This document shows positions 1 to 14,940 of a DNA stretch of 64,000 nt, one piece after another. This DNA is from Escarpia spicata (lineage: Eukaryota; Annelida; Polychaeta; Sabellida; Siboglinidae): assembly GCA_963995525.1 (NCBI GenBank), contig OZ023212.1, positions 14,423,508 through 14,487,507 of the forward strand. Reading direction: 5' to 3'. The position numbers and the translations under genes were made by a program. Numbering within the stretch: position 1 is the first letter of the stretch; each line of letters begins with the position of its first letter. The notes beneath the pieces are model-generated. The model had not been told where the DNA came from and made no database searches. It saw only the letters and a list, made by a program, of their open reading frames with translations.

Positions 1-3000
1 ACGTCTGGTATGGGTGTGAAAACTCATTCCCATTTGAAGTTTTATCTTGTATAATGCGGTAGTCCATTCAGTATTCACCACACAAACATGTCCCAAGTCA
101 AAGTGATCGAAACAATTCACGCATATTACATGAAAACAATATTTTCAAGGGCACTCTTTAGGCGGACGGATCCTTAATGTGGTCTTACCCCAAATAGGTG
201 TCCTGCATGTTAAAATTCTTCACGAAGGTTAGACTAATAACAAGCTACATACATAATTAGATCAACCTCACAGGGGAATATATGTTACCCTTTTATCTCC
301 GTCACGTAAGTTACAAGAAAATAGTAGGTCAGTTATGGGTGTGAAAACTCATTCCCATTTGATGTTTTATCTTGTGTAATGCAGTAGTCCGTTCAGTATT
401 CACCACACGAGCATGTCCCTTGTCAAAGTGATCGAAACAATTCACGCATATCACACCAAAACCGTATTTTCAAGTGCACTCTTTCGGCGGACGGATCCTT
501 TATGTTGTCTTACCCCATATAGGTGTCTTGCATGGTACTATTCTTCACGAAGGCTGGACTAATAACTAGCTACACACATAACTAGATCAACCTCACATGG
601 GAATACATGTTACCCTTTTATCTCCGTCACGTTAGTTACAAGAACATATTACGTCAGTTATGGTTGTGAAAAATCATTCCCATTTGATGTTTTATATTGT
701 CTAATGCAGTAGTACATTCAATATTCACGAGACAAACATGTCACATGTCAAAGTTTTCGAAACAATTTACGCATATCACACGATAACGGTATTTTCAAGA
801 GCAATCTTTCAGCGGACGGATCCTTAATGTAATTTTACCCCAAATAGGTGCCCTGCATGTTACAATTCGTCACGAAGGCTGGACTAATAACATGCAACAC
901 ACATAACTAGATTAACCTCACAGGGGAATATATGTTACCCTTTTATCTCCGTCACGTAAGTTACAAGAAAATAATACGTCTGGTATGGGTTTGAAAACTC
1001 ATTCCCATTTGGTGTTTTATCTTGTCTAATGCAGTAGTCTATTCAGTATTCACTACACAAACATGTCCCATATCAAAGTGATCGAAAAAAGTCACGCATA
1101 TCACACCAAAACGGTATTCTCAAGTGTACTCTTTCGGCGGACGGATCCTTTATGTTGTCTTACCACAAATAGATGTCCTGCACGTTACAATTCACCAAGA
1201 AGGCTAGACTAATAACAAGCTATACACATAACAAGATTAACCTCTCAGGGGAATATATGTTACCCTTTTATCTCCGTAAAGTATGTTACAAGAAAATAGT
1301 ACGTCAGTTATAAGAGTGAAAACTCATTCCCATTTAATGTTTGATCTTGTGTAATGCAGTAGACCGTTCAGTATTCACCTCACGAGCATATCCCAGGTCA
1401 AAGCGATCGAAACAATTCACGCATATCACACCAAAACGGTATTTTCAAGTGCACTCGTTCGGCGGACGGATCCTTCATGTTGTCTTACCCCATATAGGTG
1501 TCTTGCATGGTACTATTCTTCACGAAGGCTGGACTAATAACAAGCTACACACATAACTAGATCAACCTCACATGGGAATACATGTTACTCTTTTATCTCC
1601 GTCACGTAAGTTGCAAGAAAATATTACGTCAGTTATGGGTGTGAAAACTCATTCCCATTTGATGTTTTATATTGTCTAATGCAGTAGTCCATTCAGTATT
1701 CTCCACACAAACATGTCCCAAGTCAAATTTATCGAAACAATTCACGCATATCTCACCAAAACGGTATTTTCAAGTGCACTCTTTAGGCGGACGGATCCTT
1801 AATGTGGTCTTACCCCAAATAGGTGTCCTGCATGTTACAATTCTTCACGAAGGCTAGACTAATAATAAGCTACATACATAATTAGATCAACCTCACAGGG
1901 GAATACATGGTACCATTTTATCTCCGTCACGTAAGTTACAAGAAAATAGTACGTAAGTTATGGGTGTGAAAACTCATTCCCATTTGATGTTTTATCTTGT
2001 GTAATGCAGTAGTCCGTTCAGTATTCACCACACGAGCATGTCCCATGTCAAAGTGATCGAAACAATTCACGCATATCACACCAAAACGGTATTTTCAAGT
2101 GCACTCGTTCGGCGGACGGATCCTTCATGTTGTCTTACACCATATAGGTGTCTTGCATGGTACTATTTTTCACGAAGGCTGGACTAATAACAAGCTACAT
2201 ACGTAACTAGATCAACCTCACATGGGAATACATGTTACCCTTTTATCTCAGTCACGTAAGTTACAAGAAAATAGTACGTTAGTTATTGGTGTGAAAACTC
2301 ATTCCCATTTGATGTTTTATTTTGTCTAATGCAGTAGTACATTCAGAATTCACGAGACACACATGTCCCATGTCAAAGTGATAGAAACATTTCACGCATA
2401 TCACACGAAAACGGTATTTTCAAGTGCACTCTTTCGGAGGAAGGATCTTTAATGTGGTCTTACCCCAAATAGATGTACTGCACGTTACAATTCTTCAAGA
2501 AAGCTAGTCTAATAACAAGCTACACACATAACAAGATTAACAACACAGGGGAATGTGTGTTACCCTTTTATCTCTGTCACGTAAGTTACAAGAAAATAGT
2601 ACGTCAGTTATGGGTGTGAAAACTCATTCCCATTTGATGTTTTATATTGTCTAATGCAGTAGTTCATTCAGTATTCACGAGACAAACATGTACATTGTCA
2701 AAGTGATCGAAACAATTCACGCATATCACACGATAACGGTATTTTCAAGTGCAATCTTTCGGCGGACGGATCCTTAATGTGGTTTTACCCCAAATAGGTG
2801 TCCTGCATGTTACATTTCGTCACGAAGGCTGGACTAATAACATGCAACACACATAACAAGATTAACAACTGAGGGGAATGTGTGTTACCCTTTTATCTCC
2901 GTAACGTATATTACAAGAAAATAGTACGTCAGTTATAAGTGTGAAAACTCATTCCCATTTAATGTTTGATCTTGTGTAATGCAGTAGTCCGTTCAGTATT

Positions 3001-6000
3001 CACCTCACGAGCATGTCCCAGGTCAAAGCGATCGAAACAATTCACGCATATCACACCAAAACGGTATTTTCAAGTGCACTCGTTCGACGGACGGATCCTT
3101 AATGTGGTCTATCCCCAAATAAATGTCCTGCATGTTACAATTGTTTACGAATCCTAGACTGATAACAAGCTACACACATAACAAGATTAACCACAAAGGG
3201 GAATGTATGTTACCCTTTTATCTCCGTCACGTAAGTTACAAGAAAATATTACGTCAGTTATGGGTGTGAAAACTCATTCCCATTTGATGTTTTATATCGT
3301 CTAATGCAGTAGTACATTCAGTATTCACGAGACAAACATGTCCCTTGTCAAAGTGATCGAAACAAGTCACTCATATCACACCAAAACGGTATTCTCAAGT
3401 GTACTCTTTCGGCGGACGGATCCTTAATGTTGTCTTACCACAAATAGATGTCCTGCACGTTACAATTCATCAAGAAGGCTAGAATAATAACAAGCTATAC
3501 ACATAACAAGATTAACTTCACAGGGGAATATATGTTACCCTTTTATCTCCGTAACGTATGTTACAAGAAAATAGTACGTCAGTTATAAGTGTGAAAACTC
3601 ATTCCCATTTGATGTTTTATCTAGTGTAATGCAGTAGTCCGTTCAGTATTCACAACACGAGCATGTACGATGTCAAAGTGATCGAAACAATTCACGCATA
3701 TCACACCAAAACGGTATTTTCAAGTGCACTCGTTCGGCGGACGGATCCTTCATGTGGTCTTACCCCATATAGGTGTCTTGCATTGCACTATTCTTCACGA
3801 AGGCTGGACTACTAACAATCTACACACATAACTAGATCAACCTCACATGGGAATACATGTTACCCTTTTATCTCCATCACGTAAGTTTCAAGAAAATATT
3901 ACGTCAGTTATGGGTGTGAAAACTTATTCCCATTTGATGTTTTATATTGTCTAATGCAGTAGTACATTCAGTATTCACGAGACAAACATGTCCCTTATCA
4001 AAGTGTTCGAAACAATTCACGCATATCACACGATAACGGTATTCTCAAGTGTAATCTTTCGGCGGACGGATCCTTAATGTGGTTTTACCCCAAATAGGTG
4101 TCCTGCATGTTACAATTCGTCACGAAGGCTGGACTAATAACAAGCAAAACACATAACTAGATTAACCTCACAGGGTAATATATGATACACTTTTATCTCC
4201 GTCACGTAAGTTACAAGAAAATAATACGTCTGGTATGGGTGTGAAAACTCATTCCGATTTGGTGTTTTATCTTGTCTAATGCAGTAGTCCATTCAGTATT
4301 CACCACACAAACATGTCCCATGTCAAAGTGATCGAAACAATTCACGCATATCACACCAAAACGGTATTCTCAAGTGTACTCTTTCGGCGGACGGATCCTT
4401 AATGTTGTCTTACCACAAATAGATGTCCTGCGCGTTACAATTAATCAAGAAGGCTAGACTAATAACAAGCTAAACACATAACAAGTTTAACCTCACCGGG
4501 GAATATATGTTACCCTTTTATCTCCGTAACGTATGTTACAAGAAAATAGTACGTCAGTTATAAGTGTGAAAACTCATTCCCATTTAATGTCTTATATTGT
4601 GTAATACAGTAGACCGTTCAGTATTCACCTCACGAGTATGTCCCAGGTCAAAGCGATCGAAACAATTCACGCATATCACATCAAAACGGTATTTTCAAGT
4701 GCATTCGTTCGGCGGACGGATCCTTCATGTGGTCTTACCCCATATAGGTGTCTTGCATTGTAAAATTCTTCATAAAGGCTGGACTAATAACAAGCTACAC
4801 ACAAATCTAGATCAACCTCACAGGGGAATATATGTTACCCTTTTATCTCTGTCACGTAAGTTACAAGAAAATATTACGTCAGTTATGGGTGTGAAAACTT
4901 ATTCCCATTTGAAGTTTTATCTTGTGTAATGCAGTAGTCCGTTCAGTATTCACCACACGAGCATGTCCCATGTCAAAGTGATCGAAACAATTCACGCATA
5001 TCACACCAAAACGGTATTTTCAAGTGCACTCGTTCGGCGGACGGATCCTTCATGTTGTCTAATCCCATATAGGTGTATTGCATGGTACTATTCTTCACGA
5101 AGGCTGGACTAATAACAAGCTACATACATAACTAGATCAACCTCACATGGGAATACATGTTACCCTTTTATCTCAGTCACGTAAGTTACAAGAAAATAGT
5201 ACGTTAGTTATGGGTGTGAAAACTCATTCCCATTTGATGTTTTATTTTGTCTAATGCAGTAGTACATTCAGAATTCACGAGACACACATGTCCCATGTCA
5301 AAGTGATAGAAACATTTCACGCATATCACACAAAAACGGTATTTTCAAGTGCACTCTTTCAGAGGAAGGATCCTTAATGTGGTCTTACCCCAAATAGATG
5401 TACTGCACGTTACAATTCTTCAAGAAAGCTAGTCTAATAACAAGCTACACACATAACAAGATTAACAACACAGGGGAATGTGTGTTACCCTTTTATCTCA
5501 GTCACGTAAGTTACAAGAAAATAGTACGTTAGTTATGGGTGTGAAAACTCATTCCCATTTGATGTTTTATATTGTCTAATGTAGTAGTACAATCAGTATT
5601 CACGAGGCAAACATGTCCCATGTCAAAGTGATCGAAACAATTCACGCATATCACACCAAGACGGTATTTTCAAGTGCACTCTTTCGGCGGACGGATCCTT
5701 AATGTGGTCTTACACCAAATAGGTGTCCTGCATGTTACAATTCTTCAAGAAGGCTAGACTAATAACAAGCTACATGCATAACTAGATCAACCTCAAATGG
5801 GAATATATGTTACCCTTTGGTCTCCGTCACGTAAGTTACAAGAAAATAGTACGTCAGTTATGGTTTTGATAACTCATTCCCATTTGATGTTTTATATTGT
5901 CTCATGCAGTAGAACATTCAGTATTCACGACACAAACATGTCCCATATCAAAGTGATCGAAACAATTCACGCATATCACACTAAAATGGTATTTTCAAGC

Positions 6001-7209
6001 GCACTCTTTCGGCGGACGGATCCTTAATTTTATCTCACCACAAATAGATGTCCTGCACGTTACAATTCATCAAGAAGGCTATACTAATAACACGCTATAC
6101 ACATAACAAGATTAACTTCACAGGGGAATATATGTTACCCTTTTATCTCCGTAACGTATGTTACAAGAAAATAGAACGTCAGTTATAAGTATGAAAACTC
6201 ATTCCCATTTAATGTTTTATCTAGTGTAATGCAGCAGTCCGTTCTGTATTCACAACACGAGCATGTCCGATGTCAAAGTGATCGAAACAATTCATGCATA
6301 TCACACCAAAACGGTATTTCCAAGTGCACTCGTTCGGCGGACGGATCCTTCATGTTGTCTGACCCATTACAGGGGTCTTGCATGGTACTATTCTTCACGA
6401 AGGCTGGACTAATAACAAGCTACACACATAACTAGATCAACCTCACATGGGAATACACGTTACCCTTTTTTATCTCCGTCACGTAAGTTGCAAGAAAATA
6501 TTACATCAGTTATGGGTGTGAAAACTCATTCCATTTGATGTTTTATATTGTCTAATGCTGTAGTACATTCAGTATTCACGAGACAAACATGTCCCTTGTC
6601 AAAGTGATCGAAACAATTCACGCATATCACACGATAACGGTATTTTCAAGTGGAATCCTTCGGCGGACGGATCCTTAATGTGGTTTTATCCCAAATAGGT
6701 GTCCTGCATGTTACAATTCGTCACGAAGGCTGGACTAATAACAAGCAACACACATAACTAGATTAACCTCACATGGGAATATATGTTACCCTTTTATCTC
6801 CGTCACGTAAGTTACAAGAAAATAATACGTTTTGTATGGGTGTGAAAACTCATTACCATTTGGTGTTTTATCTTGTCTAATGCAGTAGTCCATTCAGTAT
6901 TCTCTACACAAACATGTCCCTTGTCAAAGTGATCGAAACAAGTCACCCATATCACACCAAAACGGTATTCTCAAGTGTACTCTTTCGGCGGACGGATCCT
7001 TAATGTTTTCTTACCACAAATAGATGTCCTGCACGTTACAATTCATCAAGAAGGCTATACTAATAACAAGCTATACACATAACAAGATTAACTTCACAGG
7101 GGAATATATGTTACCCTTTTATCTCCGTAACGTATGTTACAAGAAAATAGTACGTCAGTTATAAGTGTGAAAACTCATTACCATTTGGTGTTTTATCTTG
7201 TCTAATGCA

Positions 7210-10134
7210 GTAGTCCGTTCAGTATTCACCTCACGAGCATGTCCCATGTCAAAGTGATCGAAACAATTCACGCATATCACACCAAGACGGTATTTTCAAG
7301 TGCACTCTTTCGGCGGACGGATCCTTAATGTGGTCTTACACCAAATAGGTTTCCTGCATGTTACAATTCTTCAAGAAGGCTAGACTAATAACAAGCTACA
7401 TGCATAACTAGATCTACCTCAAATGGGAATATATGTTACCCTTTGGTCTCCGTCACGTAAGTTACAACAAAATAGTACGTTAGTTATGGGTGTGAAAACT
7501 CATTCCCATTTGATGTTTTATTTTGTCTAATGCAGTAGTACATTCAGAATTCACGAGACACACATGTCCCATGTCAAAGTGATAGAAACATTTCACGCAT
7601 ATCACACGAAAACGGTATTTTCAAGTGCACTCTTTCGGAGGAAGGATCCTTAATGTGGTCTTACCCCAAATAGATGTACTGCACGTTACAATTCTTCAAG
7701 AAAGCTAGTCTAATAACAAGCTACACACATAACAAGATTAACAACACAGGGGAATGTGTGTTACCCTTTTATCTCTGTCACGTAAGTTACAAGAAAATAG
7801 TACGTCAGTTATGGGTGTGAAAACTCATTCCCATTTGATGTTTTATATTGTCTAATGCAGTAGTTCATTCAGTATTCACGAGACAAACATGTACCTTGTC
7901 AAAGTGATCGAAACAATTCACGCTTACCACACGATAACGGTATTTTCAAGTGCAATCTTTCGGCGGACGGATCCTTAATGTGGTTTTACCCCAAATAGGT
8001 GTCCTGCATGTTACAATTCGTCACGAAGGCTGGACTAATAACATGCAACACACATAACAAGATTAACAACTGAGGGGAATGTGTGTTACCCTTTTATCTC
8101 TGTCACGTAAGTTACAAGAAAATAGTACGTCAGTTATGGGTTTGAAAACTCATTTGCATTTGATGTTTTATTTTGTCTAATGCAGTAGTACATTCAAAAT
8201 TCACGACACACACATGTCCCATGTCAAAGTGATAGAAACAATTCACGCATATCACACGAAAACGGTATTTTCAAGTGCACTCTTTCGGCGGACGGATCCT
8301 TAATGTGGTCTTACCCCGAATAGAAGTACTTCACGTTACAATTTTTCACGAAGGCTGGACAAATAACAAGCTACACACATAACAAGATTAACCACAAAGG
8401 GGAATGTATGTTTCCCTTTTATCTCCGTCACGTAGGTTACAAGAAAATAGGACGTCAGTTATGGGTGTGATAACTCATTCACATGTCATGTTTTATCTTG
8501 TCTAATGCGGTAGTACATTCAGTATTCACGACACAAACATGTCCCATGTCAAAGTTATCGAAAAAATTCACACATATCACACAAAAACGGTATTTTCAAG
8601 TGCACTCTTTCGGAGGAAGGATCCTTAATGTGGTCTTAATCCAAATAGATGTACTGCACGTTACAATTCTTCACGAATGCTAGTCTAATAACAAGCTACA
8701 CACATAACAAGATTAACAACAGAGGGGAAAGTGTGTTACCCTTTTATCTGTGTCACATAAGTTACAATAAAATAGTAAGTCAGTTATGGATGTGAAAACT
8801 CATTCCCATTTGATGTTTTATTTTGTCTAATGCAGTAATACATTCAGAATTCACGAGACACACATGTCCCATGTCAAAGTGATCGAATCAATTCACGCAT
8901 ATCACACGAACACGTTATTTTCATGTGCACTCTTTCAGCGAACGGGTCCTTAATGTGGTCTAACCCCAAATATATGTTTTGCACTTTACAATTCTTCACG
9001 AAGGCTGGACTAATAACAAGCTACACACACAACAAGATTAACCACAAAGGGGAATGTATGTTTCCCTTTTATCTCCGTCACGTAGGTTACAAGAAAATAG
9101 TACGTCAGTTATGGGTGTGATAACTCATTCCCATGAGATGTTTTATCTTGTCTAATGCAGTAGTACATTCAGTATTCACAACACAACCATGTCCCATGTC
9201 AAAGTGATCGAAACAATTCACGCATATCACACAAAAACGGTATTTTCAAGTGCACTCTTTCGGCGGACGGATCCTTAATGTGGTCTTACCCCAAATAGAT
9301 GTACCGCACGTTACAATTCTTCACGAAGGCTGGACTAATAACAAGCTACACACATAACTAGATCAACCTCACATGGGAATACATGTTACCCTTTTATCTC
9401 CGTCACGTAAGTTACAAGAAAATATTAAGTCAGTTATGGGTGTGAAAACTCATTCCCACTTGATGTTTTATATTGTGTAATGCAGTAGTACATTCAGTAT
9501 TCACGAGACAAACATGTCCCTTGTCAAAGTGATCGAAACAATTCACGCATATCACACGATAACTGTATTTTCCAGTGCAATCTTTCGGCGGACGGATCCT
9601 TAAAGTGGTTTTACCCCAAATAGGTGTCCTGCATGTTACAATTCGTCACGAAGGCTGGACTAATAACAAGCAACACACATAACTAGATTAACCTCACAGG
9701 GGAATATATGTTACACTTTTATCTTCGTCACGTAAGTTACAAGAAAATAATTCGTCTGGTATGGGTGTGAAAACTTATTCCCATTTGGTGTTTTATCTTG
9801 TCTAATGCAGTAATCCATTCAGTATTCTCCACACAAACATGTCCCAAGTCAAAGTTATCGAAACAATTCACGCATATCACACCAAAACGGTATTTTCAAG
9901 TGCACTCTTTAGGCGGACGGATCCTTAATGTGGTCTTACCCCAAATAGGTGTCCTGCATGTTACAATTCTTCACGAAGGCTAGACTAATAATAAGCTACA
10001 TACATAATTAGATCAACCTCACAGGGGAATATATGTTACCCTTTTATCTCCGTCACGTAAGTTACAAGAAAATAGTACGTAAGTTATGGGTTTGAAAACT
10101 CATTCCCATTTGATGTTTTATCTTGTGTAATGCA
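7210..10134. repeat. Nine-monomer higher-order unit, copy A (2,925 bp)
   Basis: This block is almost identical to the next 2,925 bp. Diagnostic variants (CGCTTACCAC at 7,921 and again at 10,846; the CATTTGCATTTG variant; TAGGTTTCCTG) recur exactly 2,925 bp apart, which is nine monomers. The only difference I noticed is one substitution near 8,247 versus 11,163. A related 2,925-bp spacing links older variants near 2,241 and 5,166, so nine monomers may be the basic higher-order period here. Confidence 0.85.
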
Positions 10135-13059
10135 GTAGTCCGTTCAGTATTCACCTCACGAGCATGTCCCATGTCAAAGTGATCGAAACAATTCACGCAT
10201 ATCACACCAAGACGGTATTTTCAAGTGCACTCTTTCGGCGGACGGATCCTTAATGTGGTCTTACACCAAATAGGTTTCCTGCATGTTACAATTCTTCAAG
10301 AAGGCTAGACTAATAACAAGCTACATGCATAACTAGATCTACCTCAAATGGGAATATATGTTACCCTTTGGTCTCCGTCACGTAAGTTACAACAAAATAG
10401 TACGTTAGTTATGGGTGTGAAAACTCATTCCCATTTGATGTTTTATTTTGTCTAATGCAGTAGTACATTCAGAATTCACGAGACACACATGTCCCATGTC
10501 AAAGTGATAGAAACATTTCACGCATATCACACGAAAACGGTATTTTCAAGTGCACTCTTTCGGAGGAAGGATCCTTAATGTGGTCTTACCCCAAATAGAT
10601 GTACTGCACGTTACAATTCTTCAAGAAAGCTAGTCTAATAACAAGCTACACACATAACAAGATTAACAACACAGGGGAATGTGTGTTACCCTTTTATCTC
10701 TGTCACGTAAGTTACAAGAAAATAGTACGTCAGTTATGGGTGTGAAAACTCATTCCCATTTGATGTTTTATATTGTCTAATGCAGTAGTTCATTCAGTAT
10801 TCACGAGACAAACATGTACCTTGTCAAAGTGATCGAAACAATTCACGCTTACCACACGATAACGGTATTTTCAAGTGCAATCTTTCGGCGGACGGATCCT
10901 TAATGTGGTTTTACCCCAAATAGGTGTCCTGCATGTTACAATTCGTCACGAAGGCTGGACTAATAACATGCAACACACATAACAAGATTAACAACTGAGG
11001 GGAATGTGTGTTACCCTTTTATCTCTGTCACGTAAGTTACAAGAAAATAGTACGTCAGTTATGGGTTTGAAAACTCATTTGCATTTGATGTTTTATTTTG
11101 TCTAATGCAGTAGTACATTCAAAATTCACGACACACACATGTCCCATGTCAAAGTGATAGAAGCAATTCACGCATATCACACGAAAACGGTATTTTCAAG
11201 TGCACTCTTTCGGCGGACGGATCCTTAATGTGGTCTTACCCCGAATAGAAGTACTTCACGTTACAATTTTTCACGAAGGCTGGACAAATAACAAGCTACA
11301 CACATAACAAGATTAACCACAAAGGGGAATGTATGTTTCCCTTTTATCTCCGTCACGTAGGTTACAAGAAAATAGGACGTCAGTTATGGGTGTGATAACT
11401 CATTCACATGTCATGTTTTATCTTGTCTAATGCGGTAGTACATTCAGTATTCACGACACAAACATGTCCCATGTCAAAGTTATCGAAAAAATTCACACAT
11501 ATCACACAAAAACGGTATTTTCAAGTGCACTCTTTCGGAGGAAGGATCCTTAATGTGGTCTTAATCCAAATAGATGTACTGCACGTTACAATTCTTCACG
11601 AATGCTAGTCTAATAACAAGCTACACACATAACAAGATTAACAACAGAGGGGAAAGTGTGTTACCCTTTTATCTGTGTCACATAAGTTACAATAAAATAG
11701 TAAGTCAGTTATGGATGTGAAAACTCATTCCCATTTGATGTTTTATTTTGTCTAATGCAGTAATACATTCAGAATTCACGAGACACACATGTCCCATGTC
11801 AAAGTGATCGAATCAATTCACGCATATCACACGAACACGTTATTTTCATGTGCACTCTTTCAGCGAACGGGTCCTTAATGTGGTCTAACCCCAAATATAT
11901 GTTTTGCACTTTACAATTCTTCACGAAGGCTGGACTAATAACAAGCTACACACACAACAAGATTAACCACAAAGGGGAATGTATGTTTCCCTTTTATCTC
12001 CGTCACGTAGGTTACAAGAAAATAGTACGTCAGTTATGGGTGTGATAACTCATTCCCATGAGATGTTTTATCTTGTCTAATGCAGTAGTACATTCAGTAT
12101 TCACAACACAACCATGTCCCATGTCAAAGTGATCGAAACAATTCACGCATATCACACAAAAACGGTATTTTCAAGTGCACTCTTTCGGCGGACGGATCCT
12201 TAATGTGGTCTTACCCCAAATAGATGTACCGCACGTTACAATTCTTCACGAAGGCTGGACTAATAACAAGCTACACACATAACTAGATCAACCTCACATG
12301 GGAATACATGTTACCCTTTTATCTCCGTCACGTAAGTTACAAGAAAATATTAAGTCAGTTATGGGTGTGAAAACTCATTCCCACTTGATGTTTTATATTG
12401 TGTAATGCAGTAGTACATTCAGTATTCACGAGACAAACATGTCCCTTGTCAAAGTGATCGAAACAATTCACGCATATCACACGATAACTGTATTTTCCAG
12501 TGCAATCTTTCGGCGGACGGATCCTTAAAGTGGTTTTACCCCAAATAGGTGTCCTGCATGTTACAATTCGTCACGAAGGCTGGACTAATAACAAGCAACA
12601 CACATAACTAGATTAACCTCACAGGGGAATATATGTTACACTTTTATCTTCGTCACGTAAGTTACAAGAAAATAATTCGTCTGGTATGGGTGTGAAAACT
12701 TATTCCCATTTGGTGTTTTATCTTGTCTAATGCAGTAATCCATTCAGTATTCTCCACACAAACATGTCCCAAGTCAAAGTTATCGAAACAATTCACGCAT
12801 ATCACACCAAAACGGTATTTTCAAGTGCACTCTTTAGGCGGACGGATCCTTAATGTGGTCTTACCCCAAATAGGTGTCCTGCATGTTACAATTCTTCACG
12901 AAGGCTAGACTAATAATAAGCTACATACATAATTAGATCAACCTCACAGGGGAATATATGTTACCCTTTTATCTCCGTCACGTAAGTTACAAGAAAATAG
13001 TACGTAAGTTATGGGTTTGAAAACTCATTCCCATTTGATGTTTTATCTTGTGTAATGCA
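10135..13059. repeat. Nine-monomer higher-order unit, copy B (2,925 bp)
   Basis: Direct tandem copy of the block at 7,210-10,134. Its close identity compared with the variation between neighbouring monomers indicates recent duplication by unequal exchange. A third, slightly more diverged copy of most of this block lies about 11,046 bp downstream. Confidence 0.85.
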
Positions 13060-14940
13060 GTAGTCCGTTCAGTATTCACCTCACGAGCATGTCCCATGTC
13101 AAAGTGATCGAAACAATTCACGCATATCACACCAAAACGGTATTTTCAAGAGCAATCTTTCGGCGGACGGATCCTTAATGTAATTTTACCCCAAATAGGT
13201 GTCCTGCAAGTTACAATTCGTCACGAAGGCTGGACTAATAACATGCAACACACATAAATAGATTAACCTCACAGGGGAATATATGTTACCCTTTTATCTC
13301 CGTCACGTAAGTTACAAGAAAATAATACGTCTGGTATGGGTTTGAAAACTAATTCCCATTTGGTGTTTTATCTTGTCTAATGCAGTATTCCATTCAGTAT
13401 TCACCACACAAACATGTCCCATATCAAAGTGATCGAAAAAGTCACGCATATCACACCAAAACGGTATTTTCAAGTGCACTCGTTCGGCGGACGGATCCTT
13501 AATGTGGTCTATCCCCAAATAGATGTCCTGCATTTTACAATTGTTTACGAATCCTAGACTGATAACAAGCTACACACATAACAAGATTAACCACAAAGGG
13601 GAATGTATGTTACCCTTTTATCTCCGTCACGTAAGTTACAAGAAAATATTACGTCAGTTATGGGTGTGAAAACTCATTCCCATTTGATGTTTTATATTGT
13701 CTAATGCAGTAGTACATTCAGTATTCACGAGACAAACATGTCCCTTGTCAAAGTGATCGAAACAAGTCACTCATATCACACCAAAACGGTATTCTCAAGT
13801 GTACTCTTTCGGCGGACGGATCCTTAATGTTGTCTTACCACAAATAGATGTCCTGCACGTTACAATTCATCAAGAAGGCTATACTAATAACAAGCTATAC
13901 ACATAACAAGATTAACTTCACAGGGGAATATATGTTACCCTTTTATCTCCGTAACGTATGTTACAAGAAAATAGTACGTCAGTTATAAGTGTGAAAACTC
14001 ATTCCCATTTGATGTTTTATCTAGTGTAATGCAGTAGTCCGTTCAGTATTCACAACACGAGCATGTCCGATGTCAAAGTGATCGAAACAATTCACGCATA
14101 TCACACCAAAACGGTATTTCCAAGTGCACTCGTTCGGCGGACGGATCCTTCATGTTGTCTTACCCCATACAGGGGTCTTGCATGGTACTATTCTTAACGA
14201 AGGCTGGACTAATAACAAGCTACACACATAACTAGATCAACCTCACATGGGAATACACGTTACCCTTTTATCTCCGTCACGTAAGTTGCAAGAAAATATT
14301 ACGTCAGTTATGGGTGTGAAAACTCATTCCATTTGATGTTTTATATTGTCTAATGCTGTAGTACATTCAGTATTCACGAGACAAACATGTCCCTTGTCAA
14401 AGTGATCGAAACAATTCACGCATATCACACGATAACGGTATTTTCAAGTGGAATCCTTCGGCGGACGGATCCTTAATGTGGTTTTACCCCAAATAGGTGT
14501 CCTGCATGTTACAATTCGTCACGAAGGCTGGAATAATAACAAGCAACACACATAACTAGATTAATCTCACATGGAAATATATGTTACCCTTTTATCTCCG
14601 TCACGTAAGTTACAAGAAAATAATACGTTTGGTATGGGTGTGAAAACTCATTACCATTTGGTGTTTTATCTTGTCTAATGCAGTAGTCCATTCAGTATTC
14701 TCCACACAAACATGTCCCAAGTCAAAGTGATCGAAACAAGTCACTCATATCACACCAAAACGGTATTCTCAAGTGTACTATTTCGGTGGACGGATCCTTA
14801 ATGTTGTCTTACCACGAATAGATGTCCTGTACGTTACAATTCATCAAGAAGGCTAGACTAATAACAAGCTATTCACATAACAAGATTAACTTCACACGGG
14901 AATATATGTTACCCTTTTATCTCCGTAACGTATGTTACAA

